From the NCBI RefSeq assembly GCF_027922005.1, contig NZ_BSEV01000001.1, forward strand, positions 25,638-89,637: a stretch of 64,000 nucleotides of DNA. Direction: 5' to 3'. The position numbers and the translations under genes were made by a program. The DNA is from Streptosporangium carneum. GTDB taxonomy: Bacteria > Actinomycetota > Actinomycetes > Streptosporangiales > Streptosporangiaceae. Each line of letters starts with the position of its first letter. The stretch's first letter is position 1. Under the pieces are notes generated by a model that had not been told where the DNA came from, did not search any database, and saw only the letters and a program-made list of their open reading frames with translations. Of the stretch, positions 7,095 to 14,959 are shown one piece after another.

Positions 7095-9691
7095 CAATTC
7101 CCCCGAAGGTCCAAGGCGATGTCAAGGGCGGGCGCGGAGTGGGTGAGCGCGCCCACGGCAAGATAGTCAACCCCGGTCGCGGCTACGTCACGAGCCGATT
7201 CCAAGGTCAACCCGCCGCTGGACTCGAGCCGCGCCCTGCCCGCGACCAGCCGTACGGCCTCCGCCAGCTGCTCCACCGTGAAGTTGTCCAGCAGGATCTC
7301 CTCCGCGCCCTCGGCGAGCACCGGCTCGATCTGGTCGATGCGGTCGACCTCGACCTCGATCGGCAGGCCGGGGTACGCGTCCCGGACCGCCCGGAACGCC
7401 TCGGCCACCCCACCCGCGGCCACCACGTGATTGTCCTTGATCAGCGCGGCGTCCGAAAGCGACATGCGGTGGTTGACCCCGCCGCCGCACCGCACCGCGT
7501 ACTTCTCCAGGGCTCGCAGGCCGGGCAGCGTCTTGCGGCTGTCCCTGATCCGCGCCCCGGTTCCCTCGACGGCCCGCACCCAGCGGTCGGTGAGGGTGGC
7601 GACGCCGGACAGGTGGGTGAGCAGGTTGAGCGCCGTCCGCTCCGCGGTCAGCAGGTCGCGGGTCGGGCCGGTGACGGTCATCAGCACGTCGCCGCGCGCG
7701 ACGCGCTCGCCGTCCTTGACCCGGCGCTCCGCCGTGAGGCGGCCCTGGCCGAAGAGGGCGAACACGCCCTCCGCCACGGCCAGCCCCGCGACGACGCCGT
7801 CCACGCGGGCCACCACGTCCGCGGTCGCGATCTGCTCCGCGGGGATGGTGGCGAGGCTGGTGACGTCACCGGCCTCCTGGACGTCCTCGGCCCTGGCGAC
7901 CTCCAGCAGCGCCGCCACCTCGGCGGGGACCAGGCCCGCCTCGACCAGGTCCGCCTCCACCTGCGGCGGCAGCGCGTCTGCGCCGCGCCCGTGCGGCACG
8001 TATGTCATGGTCGTTCCCTCCGCTGTCAGGGTCACGTCGAGGTGACCGAGCCACCACTCATCGTTTCGTTCGGCGAAGTCCTCGCGCCAGTGCGACCCGC
8101 GGGTCTCCTCCCGATCGCGGGCGGCGGCCACCAGCGCGGAGGCGACCGTCAGCAGGTTCGTGGTCTCCCACGACTCCGTGCACGGCTCGACCGCGACCGG
8201 GGTCCACCTGACGTTCAGCAGGGCCTTGGCGACCTCGGTCAGGGACTCCCTGCTGCGCAGCACGCTCGCGCCCCTGCTCATGTGCCCCTGGATCCTGGTT
8301 CTGGCCCTGGGGTCGAGCAGGCCGGCGGGCCTGTCGTCGGCGACCGGCTCGCCCGGGGCGTGCCGTACGGCGCCGGAGGGCGCGGCCGTCCCCTCCTCGC
8401 GAGGCGTGGACCCCGCCGACCAGGCCTGCCGCTCGGCGTGAATGTCCTCGGCGATCCGCCGGGCGAACACCAGGCCCTCGAGGAGCGAGTTCGAGGCCAG
8501 CCTGTTGGCGCCGTGCACGCCGGTGCAGGCCACCTCCCCGCAGGCGTACAGGCCCGGCACGCTGGTACGGCCGCGCAGGTCGGTCCTGACGCCTCCGCTG
8601 GCGTAGTGGGCGGCCGGGGCGACGGGGATGGGCTGGGTGACCGGGTCGATCCCGTGCTCCAGGCAGACCGCGTGGATCGTCGGGAACCGGGTGCGCCACT
8701 TCTCCTCGCCGAAGTGACGGGCGTCGAGGTACATGTGCTCGGCGCCGGTCTCGCGCATCCTCTGCATGATCGCCTTGGCCACGACGTCGCGGGGGGCGAG
8801 GTCGGCGAGCTCGTGGACGTCCTTCATGAAGCGGACGCCCTCGGCGTCGACGAGCACCGCGCCCTCTCCCCTGACGGCCTCGGAGATCAACGGCTGCTGG
8901 CCCGTCGCGTCCTCGCCGAGCCAGAGCACGGTCGGGTGGAACTGGACGAACTCGAGGTCCCTGACGACGGCTCCCGCCCGCAGCGCGAGCGCGACCCCGT
9001 CACCGGTGGAGACGACGGGGTTGGTGGTCGCGGAGTAGACCTGGCCCATGCCGCCGGTGGCCAGCACCACGGCCCCCGCCCTGACCGCGCCGACCCCGTC
9101 GCGCTCGCCTTCGCCCATGACGTGCAGGGTCACCCCCGCCGTCCTGCCTTCCGCGTCCTTGAGCAGGTCGAGCACGAGGGCGTGCTCGATCACCTGGATG
9201 GCCGACTCGCCGACGGCCTGGACGAGCGCCCGCTGCACCTCGGCCCCCGTGGCGTCGCCGCCCGCGTGCACGATGCGGTTGCGGCGGTGACCGCCCTCCC
9301 TGGTGAGCTGGAGTTCGCCGGAGGCGTCGGTGTCGAACCGGGCGCCGGTCGCGATCAGCTCGCGCAACGCCCCCGGCCCCTCGGTGACCAGGACCCGCAC
9401 CGCCTCCTCGTCACAGAGGCCGACCCCCGCGACGAGGGTGTCGGACAGGTGCTCGGCCGGTGTGTCGGCGGGGTCGAGCACGGCGGCGATGCCGCCCTGC
9501 GCCCAGCGCGTCGACCCGGAGGAGAGCACGTCCTTGGTGACGACCAGGATCTTCGCCTCCGGGTCGAGCCCGGCGTACCGCAGCGCCAGGGTCAGACCGG
9601 CGACCCCCGAGCCGACCACGACGACGTCGGCCTCGACCGTCCAACCTGGAGGGGGTGCGGTCAACCTCTGGGGAATGGCCGGGATCGTCAC
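7094..9691 (-). CDS. nadBC: NadB-NadC fusion: L-aspartate oxidase plus quinolinate phosphoribosyltransferase
   Basis: One 865-residue frame joins two enzymes of NAD synthesis. The first part, to about residue 575, is L-aspartate oxidase. It has an FAD loop VVVGSGVAGLTLALRY, the REGGHRRNRIVHAGGDATG substrate region and PAAHYASGGVRTD. It ends with the helical C-terminal domain, interrupted by a Pro/Gly-rich insert near 430-460. The second part, about 590-865, is NadC, with SRKTLPGLRALEKYA and the GGGVNHR active-site motif. The GTG start has GAGGAGG six bases upstream. NadA is not in the window, so an iminoaspartate-consuming partner must lie elsewhere. I see no frameshift or stop at the junction, so the fusion is real in this sequence. 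Confidence 0.95.
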   Translation of the reverse strand: MTIPAIPQRLTAPPPGWTVEADVVVVGSGVAGLTLALRYAGLDPEAKILVVTKDVLSSGSTRWAQGGIAAVLDPADTPAEHLSDTLVAGVGLCDEEAVRVLVTEGPGALRELIATGARFDTDASGELQLTREGGHRRNRIVHAGGDATGAEVQRALVQAVGESAIQVIEHALVLDLLKDAEGRTAGVTLHVMGEGERDGVGAVRAGAVVLATGGMGQVYSATTNPVVSTGDGVALALRAGAVVRDLEFVQFHPTVLWLGEDATGQQPLISEAVRGEGAVLVDAEGVRFMKDVHELADLAPRDVVAKAIMQRMRETGAEHMYLDARHFGEEKWRTRFPTIHAVCLEHGIDPVTQPIPVAPAAHYASGGVRTDLRGRTSVPGLYACGEVACTGVHGANRLASNSLLEGLVFARRIAEDIHAERQAWSAGSTPREEGTAAPSGAVRHAPGEPVADDRPAGLLDPRARTRIQGHMSRGASVLRSRESLTEVAKALLNVRWTPVAVEPCTESWETTNLLTVASALVAAARDREETRGSHWREDFAERNDEWWLGHLDVTLTAEGTTMTYVPHGRGADALPPQVEADLVEAGLVPAEVAALLEVARAEDVQEAGDVTSLATIPAEQIATADVVARVDGVVAGLAVAEGVFALFGQGRLTAERRVKDGERVARGDVLMTVTGPTRDLLTAERTALNLLTHLSGVATLTDRWVRAVEGTGARIRDSRKTLPGLRALEKYAVRCGGGVNHRMSLSDAALIKDNHVVAAGGVAEAFRAVRDAYPGLPIEVEVDRIDQIEPVLAEGAEEILLDNFTVEQLAEAVRLVAGRARLESSGGLTLESARDVAATGVDYLAVGALTHSAPALDIALDLRGN

Positions 9692-9708
9692 TGCCGCCTC
9701 CTCAAGGG

Positions 9709-9744
9709 GATCGTTAGAGGCACTTCAATTTCGTCAATGTGACG
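9709..9744 (-). promoter_or_regulatory. Possible nadBC promoter and operator
   Basis: Upstream of nadBC there is an inverted repeat CGTCA-ATG-TGACG (9732-9744), and on the minus strand TTGACG overlaps it. TAACGA (9716-9711) could be a -10 box, although the spacing is only 15 bases. An NAD-responsive repressor site would be expected here, but I cannot match it to a known motif. Confidence 0.3.
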
Positions 9745-9852
9745 ATAACGCCCCCGCCGCAGCGACTGTTCCCCGGGGTCCCCATCGTTTCCCCCGGCGC
9801 CCATCGCCTTCCTCGCCTCCCGCCCCGGGCATGCCCGCCTGCACCCTCGCGG

Positions 9853-10608
9853 TCAAAGGAAGATCTGGTCGACGCGGACGGCGCGATCTCCCGGAATGAC
9901 GATCGGGTCGGCCACTTCGACCACACGTCCTCGGGAGAGCATGCGGCGGGTGATCGCAAACACTGGGACCCCGCTGCCGATGTTGAGGATCGCGCTTTCT
10001 TCGGCGTCGGGCATCCGGACAGCCGTCTCCTCGGCGATCTCGTCCACCTCGACGCCCAAGCTTCCGAGCTGTCCTATGTTGCCTCCGGGCCATGGCTCGT
10101 TTTTCGGGTCGGCCACGGCGGTGCCTTCGACGTCAGCAGCCAGCAGGCATGATCGCGACATCTGGGACGGGAGGCCTTTGGCGTAGAAAACAAATCTGCG
10201 CTCCAGCACCCTGACGCCGAGATCGACGGCGAACAAGGCGGCCAGGCGCGAGTCGGCGATGATCCATTGATAGGCCTTGTCGAGGCGGTATTCCGACCAC
10301 GTGACGCCCGCATCCCTGGTGAAGGAGGTCTGAGGCACGCTCTGCGGACCGGCGTCGGCACGGTAGCGGTCCATCGAGATCCGACGGACCGGCGGGCGTT
10401 CACGAACGGTGGTGCCGCCCCGACCGCGCGTCTCGACGAGTCCTCGGTTCTTCAGGTCGTCGACGGCCTTGCGGATGACGATCTCAGAGACGTCGTACCG
10501 CTGAGCGAGGTCGGCATGCTTGGGTAGCCGCGTTCCCGGAGGGTAGTCGCCTCGCAGGATCGCCTCGCGCAGCTCGGCCGCGACGTGCTCGTAGGCATGA
10601 CCCCGCAC
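9853..10608 (-). CDS. GntR-family regulator, HutC type
   Basis: The 251-residue protein has an N-terminal winged HTH (about 5-70: AAELREAILRGDYPPGTRLP then RYDVSEIVIRKAVDDL). A C-terminal UTRA-like ligand domain follows (about 95-245), including SGVPVFAITRRML. I chose the GTG at 10608 because AGGAGGAGG lies just upstream; a GTG at 10626 is also possible. It is divergent from a small gene, and a near-perfect 16-bp inverted repeat lies between them. HutC-type regulators of this size control metabolism genes, but also conjugation genes of actinomycete integrative elements (KorSA-like). The hypothetical neighbours fit the second role better. Confidence 0.85.
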   Translation of the reverse strand: MRGHAYEHVAAELREAILRGDYPPGTRLPKHADLAQRYDVSEIVIRKAVDDLKNRGLVETRGRGGTTVRERPPVRRISMDRYRADAGPQSVPQTSFTRDAGVTWSEYRLDKAYQWIIADSRLAALFAVDLGVRVLERRFVFYAKGLPSQMSRSCLLAADVEGTAVADPKNEPWPGGNIGQLGSLGVEVDEIAEETAVRMPDAEESAILNIGSGVPVFAITRRMLSRGRVVEVADPIVIPGDRAVRVDQIFL

Positions 10609-10671
10609 CGGCCTCCTCCTTTTCACCAGGGAGATCTTCGCCGAACGGCTTGACAGGCACGATACCGGCCT

Positions 10672-10715
10672 CCCATTCTCGTATACGTCAATGAATTAGC
10701 GTATACTAGAATGGG
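10672..10715. promoter_or_regulatory. Operator-like 16-bp inverted repeat in divergent promoter
   Basis: The arms at 10672-10687 and 10700-10715 are complementary at 15 of 16 positions (CCCATTCTCGTATACG against its mate), with a 12-base AT-rich centre. Each arm contains GTATAC. The site lies between the divergent GntR gene and the small gene starting at 10722 and would cover the start region of the latter. It is the natural candidate for the GntR binding site. Confidence 0.7.
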
Positions 10716-10721
10716 GGTTGA

Positions 10722-11150
10722 GTGACAATCCCGCATGATCCGGCACATCTCGCACACCTGACCTTTCGATGGCGCGATAAGCACTGGCACCTCATCGAGG
10801 AACCAGAGCCTGTCGTGGTCCTCGTCAGCGATCACCTGTCGAAAGGGGACCGCCACCCGACCAAGGAGAGCGCCGAGACAGCCTTCTGGGTCCCCGTGAC
10901 GGACGCCCTCCTCTCCCATCCTGAACGTCTGGCCAGCGCGAAGTGGCCGGACACCGAACTCGCCGTAGTGAGCGATCACGATGATCACGTTCACCTGGCG
11001 GAGAAAACCCACCGGAGCGGTTCCTCGCCAACATGCCAGGCGTGGACGCTCGCCGACGCGGAGACAGGCGTCACCGCTTTTCTCAACCGGCTGCGCCTGC
11101 TGACAGGAGCACCCCCTTCCGACGAAGCCATCCATCCGACGAATCCTTGA
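10722..11150 (+). CDS. Hypothetical protein, 142 residues
   Basis: I do not recognise this protein. It starts at a GTG close behind the inverted repeat, with a GGGGG stretch as a weak ribosome site, so the transcript may be almost leaderless. The sequence is hydrophilic, with no signal peptide or membrane segment, and begins with the His-rich DPAHLAHLTFRWRDKHWHL. A DHDDHVH cluster near residue 90 could bind metal, but that is only a composition note. Base composition is somewhat less GC-rich than the flanking housekeeping genes. It is divergent from the GntR regulator and probably controlled by it. Confidence 0.6.
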   Translation: MTIPHDPAHLAHLTFRWRDKHWHLIEEPEPVVVLVSDHLSKGDRHPTKESAETAFWVPVTDALLSHPERLASAKWPDTELAVVSDHDDHVHLAEKTHRSGSSPTCQAWTLADAETGVTAFLNRLRLLTGAPPSDEAIHPTNP

Positions 11151-11328
11151 CCAAGAAGGTGCTCACTCGCTCGGTATCGCCCCAAGCGCGCCACCACACG
11201 GGCGGCCATCGCTGGCCAGATGCAGTCACCCGCATCACGCGAAGAGCCCGAACTTTCCCGAACAGAGCGGACCTGCCGGACGCACCATCGCCGGACGGGT
11301 TCTCAAACGGACTCAGGAGGTCCGATCC

Positions 11329-11544
11329 ATGGAGAATGCCAGAGCCATCCTGCCTGGTCAGACGATTCCGGGTTGGCGACTGATCATCAGTGACGCCGGG
11401 CGCTTCTGGGCGAGGCGGCAGAGCCCGTTCCCGGTCGAGGCACTGTGGGCCGGGGCGGATCCGGCGGTGGACGCCGACACCTTCGCGGAGGTCCAGGTCG
11501 CCGTGGAGCGACAGGAAGAGATCGCCCGGCAGGCGGCCTCGTGA
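11329..11544 (+). CDS. Small hypothetical protein, 71 residues
   Basis: This is a short acidic protein with no match I can name. An excellent ribosome site (AGGAGGT) lies seven bases before the ATG, which supports a real gene. The segment IPGWRLIISDAGRFWARRQ resembles small proteins that accompany regulators in actinomycete mobile regions, but this is an impression and not a family assignment. Its stop overlaps the next start (GTGA), so the two are translationally coupled. Confidence 0.65.
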   Translation: MENARAILPGQTIPGWRLIISDAGRFWARRQSPFPVEALWAGADPAVDADTFAEVQVAVERQEEIARQAAS

Positions 11545-12014
11545 TCTGGCGGCGTTCCTCGCGCACGGCGGGCCGTCACCGCACCGGCCTGCCTCACACC
11601 ACCGTCCACCGCCGCCTGTGGGAGGGCCCCGCCCGTGCCGAAGCCGAGCGATTGGAACGTTCCTGGCCTGCCTGGACGGTCCTGTACAGCCTGGGCCGCC
11701 GCCGTTTCTACGCCCTGAGCTCCTGGCCGACCCCGCAGCCGGTGATCGTCGAAAGCGACACCGCCGAGGGCCTGGAGGAACGGATGCGCGAAATCGAGAG
11801 GACCCTGACCTGGCAGACGCCGTACCTGAGCGCGACGTCCACCGACAAGCACCCGAACCTCCCGGACAGGCACAGCGACCCGGACGGACACAGAGGTTTG
11901 GGCGGGTACGGCGACGCCGCTTCCCTGCCGCCCCCGATTTCCTCGGCTTTCGTGGTCCCCCTGGCGTCCACCGCCGGAGCCCGCCATCCGCTCGCCGTCC
12001 AGAGGGCCGCGTGA
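11541..12014 (+). CDS. Hypothetical protein, coupled to preceding small gene
   Basis: The 157-residue frame starts at a GTG overlapping the TGA of the upstream gene. The core RSWPAWTVLYSLGRRRFYAL followed by EGLEERMREIERTL is the kind of small domain often found with regulators in actinomycete integrative elements. No enzyme motif is seen. The last 60 residues are Pro/Gly/Ser-rich and probably disordered. It may act together with its 71-residue partner, because the overlap implies fixed stoichiometry. Confidence 0.6.
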   Translation: MIWRRSSRTAGRHRTGLPHTTVHRRLWEGPARAEAERLERSWPAWTVLYSLGRRRFYALSSWPTPQPVIVESDTAEGLEERMREIERTLTWQTPYLSATSTDKHPNLPDRHSDPDGHRGLGGYGDAASLPPPISSAFVVPLASTAGARHPLAVQRAA

Positions 12015-12179
12015 TCCCGCGCGCCGACCTCCAGGTCGAGGTCTGACCACCCAGGCCGCTCCCGAGCCACCGCTGCAGGCACCCGGCCGGATCCACATCC
12101 GGCCAGGCCCTTCCCGCCCCGGCGCATCCCCCTGTCCCCGGAACGCGTGCCCCCACCACGTACTAACCTGACCTCACCG

Positions 12180-12274
12180 TCACACCCACACTGACCAACC
12201 AAGCCAGAAATGTCCGAATCAGCGATAGTGATGTTTTTCAACCTCTCGCGCCGATAAACCCGCAGGTCAGTAAG
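12180..12274 (+). other. CRISPR leader-like sequence
   Basis: The bases before the single repeat are less GC-rich than the surroundings (TGATGTTTTTCAACCTC at about 12228-12244). They end in ATAAACCCGCAGGTCAGTAAG, directly abutting the repeat. From memory, actinomycete type I-E leaders end in a similar CGCAGGTCA-purine block. Upstream, 12015-12179 holds nothing I can identify. Confidence 0.5.
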
Positions 12275-12303
12275 GTGCTCCCCGCGCACGCGGGGATGGT
12301 TTG
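12275..12303 (+). CRISPR. Single type I-E-like CRISPR repeat without spacers
   Basis: The 29 bases begin GTGCTCCCCGCG and continue CACGCGGGGATGG. They include the perfect CCCCGCG-CA-CGCGGGG palindrome and the GTG start typical of actinomycete type I-E repeats. No second good copy follows at the expected 61-base period, and no cas gene is in the window. A degenerate sequence GTGAACCGTCC at 12330 has only partial similarity. This looks like a leader with one repeat, either a relic or a zero-spacer array. The same palindrome could also serve as a terminator for panD, which ends at 12354. Confidence 0.6.
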
Positions 12304-12353
12304 GTCGGTGGGGTTGTGTGCGGCTTCTCGTGAACCGTCCCTCTGGGGACGTC

Positions 12354-12773
12354 CTACTGGAGGACGCTGTGAAGTTCGTCACCCCTCAGGAGGCCGGGAG
12401 GGGCGGCGGCGGGGTCGGGGCCGAGGTCGACGATGCGGTTGTCCGCGTCGACGTGCACGACCTTGGGCTCGAAGGTCCGGGCCTCGGCGTCCTCGAGCTG
12501 GCCGTACGCGATGATGATCACCAGGTCGCCCGCGTGGACTAGCCGGGCGGCCGCGCCGTTGATGCCGATGACGCCCGAGCCCCTGGGGCCCGCGATCGTG
12601 TAGGTCACCAGCCTGGCGCCGTTGTCGATGTCCACCACGTGGACCTGCTCGCCGGGGAGCAGGCCCGCCGCGTCCAGCAGGTCCTCGTCGATGGTCAGCG
12701 ATCCCACGTAGTGCAGGTCGGCCTGGGTGACGGTGGCACGATGGATCTTGGACGTGAGCATGGTGCGGAGCAT
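12354..12773 (-). CDS. panD: Aspartate 1-decarboxylase precursor
   Basis: The proenzyme decarboxylates aspartate to beta-alanine for pantothenate synthesis. It has 139 residues and cleaves itself to form a pyruvoyl group. The cleavage pair Gly24-Ser25 is seen in HYVGSLTID. This position matches the E. coli enzyme only if the ATG at 12773 is used, and that start has AGAGGTGA upstream. The N-terminus [20 protein letters not shown] is typical. It follows panC by 155 bases on the same strand, so it may have its own promoter. Confidence 0.95.
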   Translation of the reverse strand: MLRTMLTSKIHRATVTQADLHYVGSLTIDEDLLDAAGLLPGEQVHVVDIDNGARLVTYTIAGPRGSGVIGINGAAARLVHAGDLVIIIAYGQLEDAEARTFEPKVVHVDADNRIVDLGPDPAAAPPGLLRGDELHSVLQ

Positions 12774-12928
12774 GCGTCGATCACCTCTCGCTCGGTCGCG
12801 CCGTCCGGTGACGTGCGCGCCTGCGCGGAATATATCCGAGCGTTCGGAGAGGCGGTTGCGAGGTCCCGCTCCCCCGTCCCGGGCGTCACAGCACGTCACA
12901 CGCGCCCCGGGGAAAGCCCGAAGACGTG

Positions 12929-13777
12929 TCAGAGGGCGACCGTCACGTTGTCGATCAGCCTGGTCGTCCCGACCTTGGCGGCCAGGGCCAGGATCGCCTC
13001 GCCCTCGTGGTCCTCCTCGACCTCGGCGAAGGTCGCCGGGTTCACCAGGACCAGGTAGTCGAGCGCCACCTCGGGCTCGGCGTCGAGCACGGCGCGCGCG
13101 GCCCCGAGGACCTCCCCGGGCGTCCGCCGCTCCGCGCCGGCGAACAGCGCCCTGGACAGGGTCAGCGCCACGTGGCGCTCGTGTGAGGACAGGTAGCGGT
13201 TCCGGCTGGACAGCGCCAGGCCGTCCGCCTCGCGCATCGTGGGCGCCCCGAGGACGGAGATGGGCAGGTCGAGGTCGGCGACCATCCTGCGGATCATCGC
13301 CAGCTGCTGGGCGTCCTTCTGCCCGAACACCGCCATGTCCGGCTGGACCAGGTTGAACAGCTTGAGCACCACGGTCAGCACGCCGTCGAAGTGTCCCGGT
13401 CTGAACGCCCCCTCGACGATCGTGCCCATCCTCCCCGAGGAGACCGCGACCTGCCGGTCCGGCGCGTACATGTCCTCGGCGGACGGGGCGAACACCACGC
13501 TCACGCCCTCGTCCGCGCAGATCTCCAGGTCGGTGTCGAACGTCCGGGGGTAGCGGGAGAAGTCCTCGTTCGGCCCGAACTGCAGTGGATTGACGAAGAT
13601 GCTCACCGCCACGTGGTCGGCCTGCTCACGGGCGAGGCGCATGAGCGAGCGGTGCCCCTCGTGCAGCGCGCCCATGGTCGGCACCAGCGCGAGTGTCCCC
13701 CCGGAGGGGGCCCCGACCCCCAGGGTCCGCTTCGCCTTGACCAGCCCGGCGCGGTCGCCGGCCACGATCACGTCCAT
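12929..13777 (-). CDS. panC: Pantothenate synthetase
   Basis: The enzyme joins pantoate and beta-alanine using ATP. It has 282 residues, the usual length. The nucleotidyltransferase HxGH motif is seen as HEGH in [13 protein letters not shown], followed by [15 protein letters not shown], and a KMSKS-like motif as LSSRNRYLS. The start ATG lies inside the last codons of the upstream DUF2520 gene, a 10-base overlap, so the two are coupled. Together with panD and coaX it covers the route from beta-alanine to phosphopantothenate. No panB is seen. Confidence 0.97.
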   Translation of the reverse strand: MDVIVAGDRAGLVKAKRTLGVGAPSGGTLALVPTMGALHEGHRSLMRLAREQADHVAVSIFVNPLQFGPNEDFSRYPRTFDTDLEICADEGVSVVFAPSAEDMYAPDRQVAVSSGRMGTIVEGAFRPGHFDGVLTVVLKLFNLVQPDMAVFGQKDAQQLAMIRRMVADLDLPISVLGAPTMREADGLALSSRNRYLSSHERHVALTLSRALFAGAERRTPGEVLGAARAVLDAEPEVALDYLVLVNPATFAEVEEDHEGEAILALAAKVGTTRLIDNVTVAL

Positions 13778-14658
13778 ATGTTTCCTCCCAGGGCGTCGAG
13801 GAGGCGCTCGGCGGCCTCGGGCTTGAGCAGCCCGGCCGCCAGCGCGCGGTCCGCCGTGAGCCTAGCGAGGGCGACGTAGGCGTCCGCCGCCTCGGGTGCC
13901 GCGAGGATCAGCGCGTCCACGTGCTTGCGGACCGTCCCCGCGTCGCCGCGCACCACGGGACCGGTCAGCCCGGCGATGCCCAGACGCAGCACGTTCTCCA
14001 GCGCCGCCCCGAGCAGCGGGCCGAGCATTCGCCCTGGATGCTCGACCCCGATCTTCTCCAGCAGTTCGGACGACTCCGCGACGAGCGTCACCATGTGGTT
14101 CGCCGCGCCCGCCAGGGCGGCGTGGTAGAGCGGCCGGTCGGCGTCGGCGATCCAGACGGGTTCGCCCTCCATCTCGATGACCAGCGCCTCGGCCACGGGC
14201 CTGAGCAGGTCGGGCGCGGTGACGCCGTACGAGATGCCGGTGAGGCGTCTCAGGTCGTCGTCCTTCCCGGTGAAGGTCATCACCGGATGGAGCGCCAGCG
14301 GGAGCGCTCCCGCCTTGGTCGCGGGGTTCAGCACCGCCAGGCCGTACGCGCCGCTGGTGTGCGCCACGAGCTTGCCGCGCAGCTCCGCTCCGGTGCCGGC
14401 CAGGCCGGAGACCAGGTCGGGCAGCACGTCGTCAGGGACCGTGATGAGGATGAGGTCCGACTTGGCCACCACGTCCTCGGGCCGGGTCGGCGTGACGCGG
14501 AGCCGCTCGACGGCTCGCTCCCTGGAGGAGTCGGAGACTCCGCTCGCCGCGACGACCCTGTGTCCCGCCCGCGCCAGCGCGGCGCCGAGCGCCGAGCCGA
14601 CCCGGCCTGCTCCAACCACTCCGACGGCCAGCCGCGCCGGGCGATCGACTGCGTCCAT
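13768..14658 (-). CDS. Rossmann-fold DUF2520 oxidoreductase-like protein
   Basis: The 296-residue protein has an N-terminal NAD(P)-binding Rossmann domain with [20 protein letters not shown] and a C-terminal DUF2520 helical domain ([30 protein letters not shown]). The family resembles NADP-dependent ketoacid or imine reductases. Its constant place before panC has led to suggestions of a ketopantoate reductase role, which would supply pantoate, but I treat this as inference. I chose the ATG at 14658 because AAAGGACGGG precedes it. Upstream in-frame codons to 14970 cross the divergent promoter region. Confidence 0.85.
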   Translation of the reverse strand: MDAVDRPARLAVGVVGAGRVGSALGAALARAGHRVVAASGVSDSSRERAVERLRVTPTRPEDVVAKSDLILITVPDDVLPDLVSGLAGTGAELRGKLVAHTSGAYGLAVLNPATKAGALPLALHPVMTFTGKDDDLRRLTGISYGVTAPDLLRPVAEALVIEMEGEPVWIADADRPLYHAALAGAANHMVTLVAESSELLEKIGVEHPGRMLGPLLGAALENVLRLGIAGLTGPVVRGDAGTVRKHVDALILAAPEAADAYVALARLTADRALAAGLLKPEAAERLLDALGGNIWT

Positions 14659-14959
14659 GACGTCCCGTCCTTTGACCAGATGGGGGCTCCATGCCCAGTT
14701 GACCAGCGTAACGGGCACGGCCCTCCGGACCGCGTGAAGCCACGTGTCCGAAAGCGGCGACGCCCGCCCTCCCCGGTGGAGGTCCGGCGGAGGGCGGGAC
14801 CCCCTGGCGGGGGCCGCCCTCCGCGCGGAGATCCGGTCTCCTCCAAGTGGATCACAGCGGGCCACGGCGGATCCGCCGCCCCCTGTCATGACCGCCTTCA
14901 TGACCGCCTTGGCGCGATCACGTGTCGCGCGCGCCGCCGCACGTGTAGCGTCGGTTGGC
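14659..14959. other. Divergent promoter region between DUF2520 and methyltransferase genes
   Basis: About 300 bases with no certain gene. The right part (from 14888) could code an N-terminal extension of the methyltransferase if the ATG at 14888 were used, but no ribosome site supports it. TAGCGT at 14946 sits where a -10 box for a leaderless GTG start at 14960 would be. Confidence 0.4.

Noticed and set aside
7139-9742. A plus-strand open frame of 867 codons over nadBC
   Set aside because: It mirrors the codon positions of nadBC; composition is shadow-like and no ribosome site or motif is present.
12330-12358. Possible second CRISPR repeat after the single repeat
   Set aside because: Only the GTG and a GGGGA block agree, the distance is 55 rather than about 61 bases, and the palindrome is lost.
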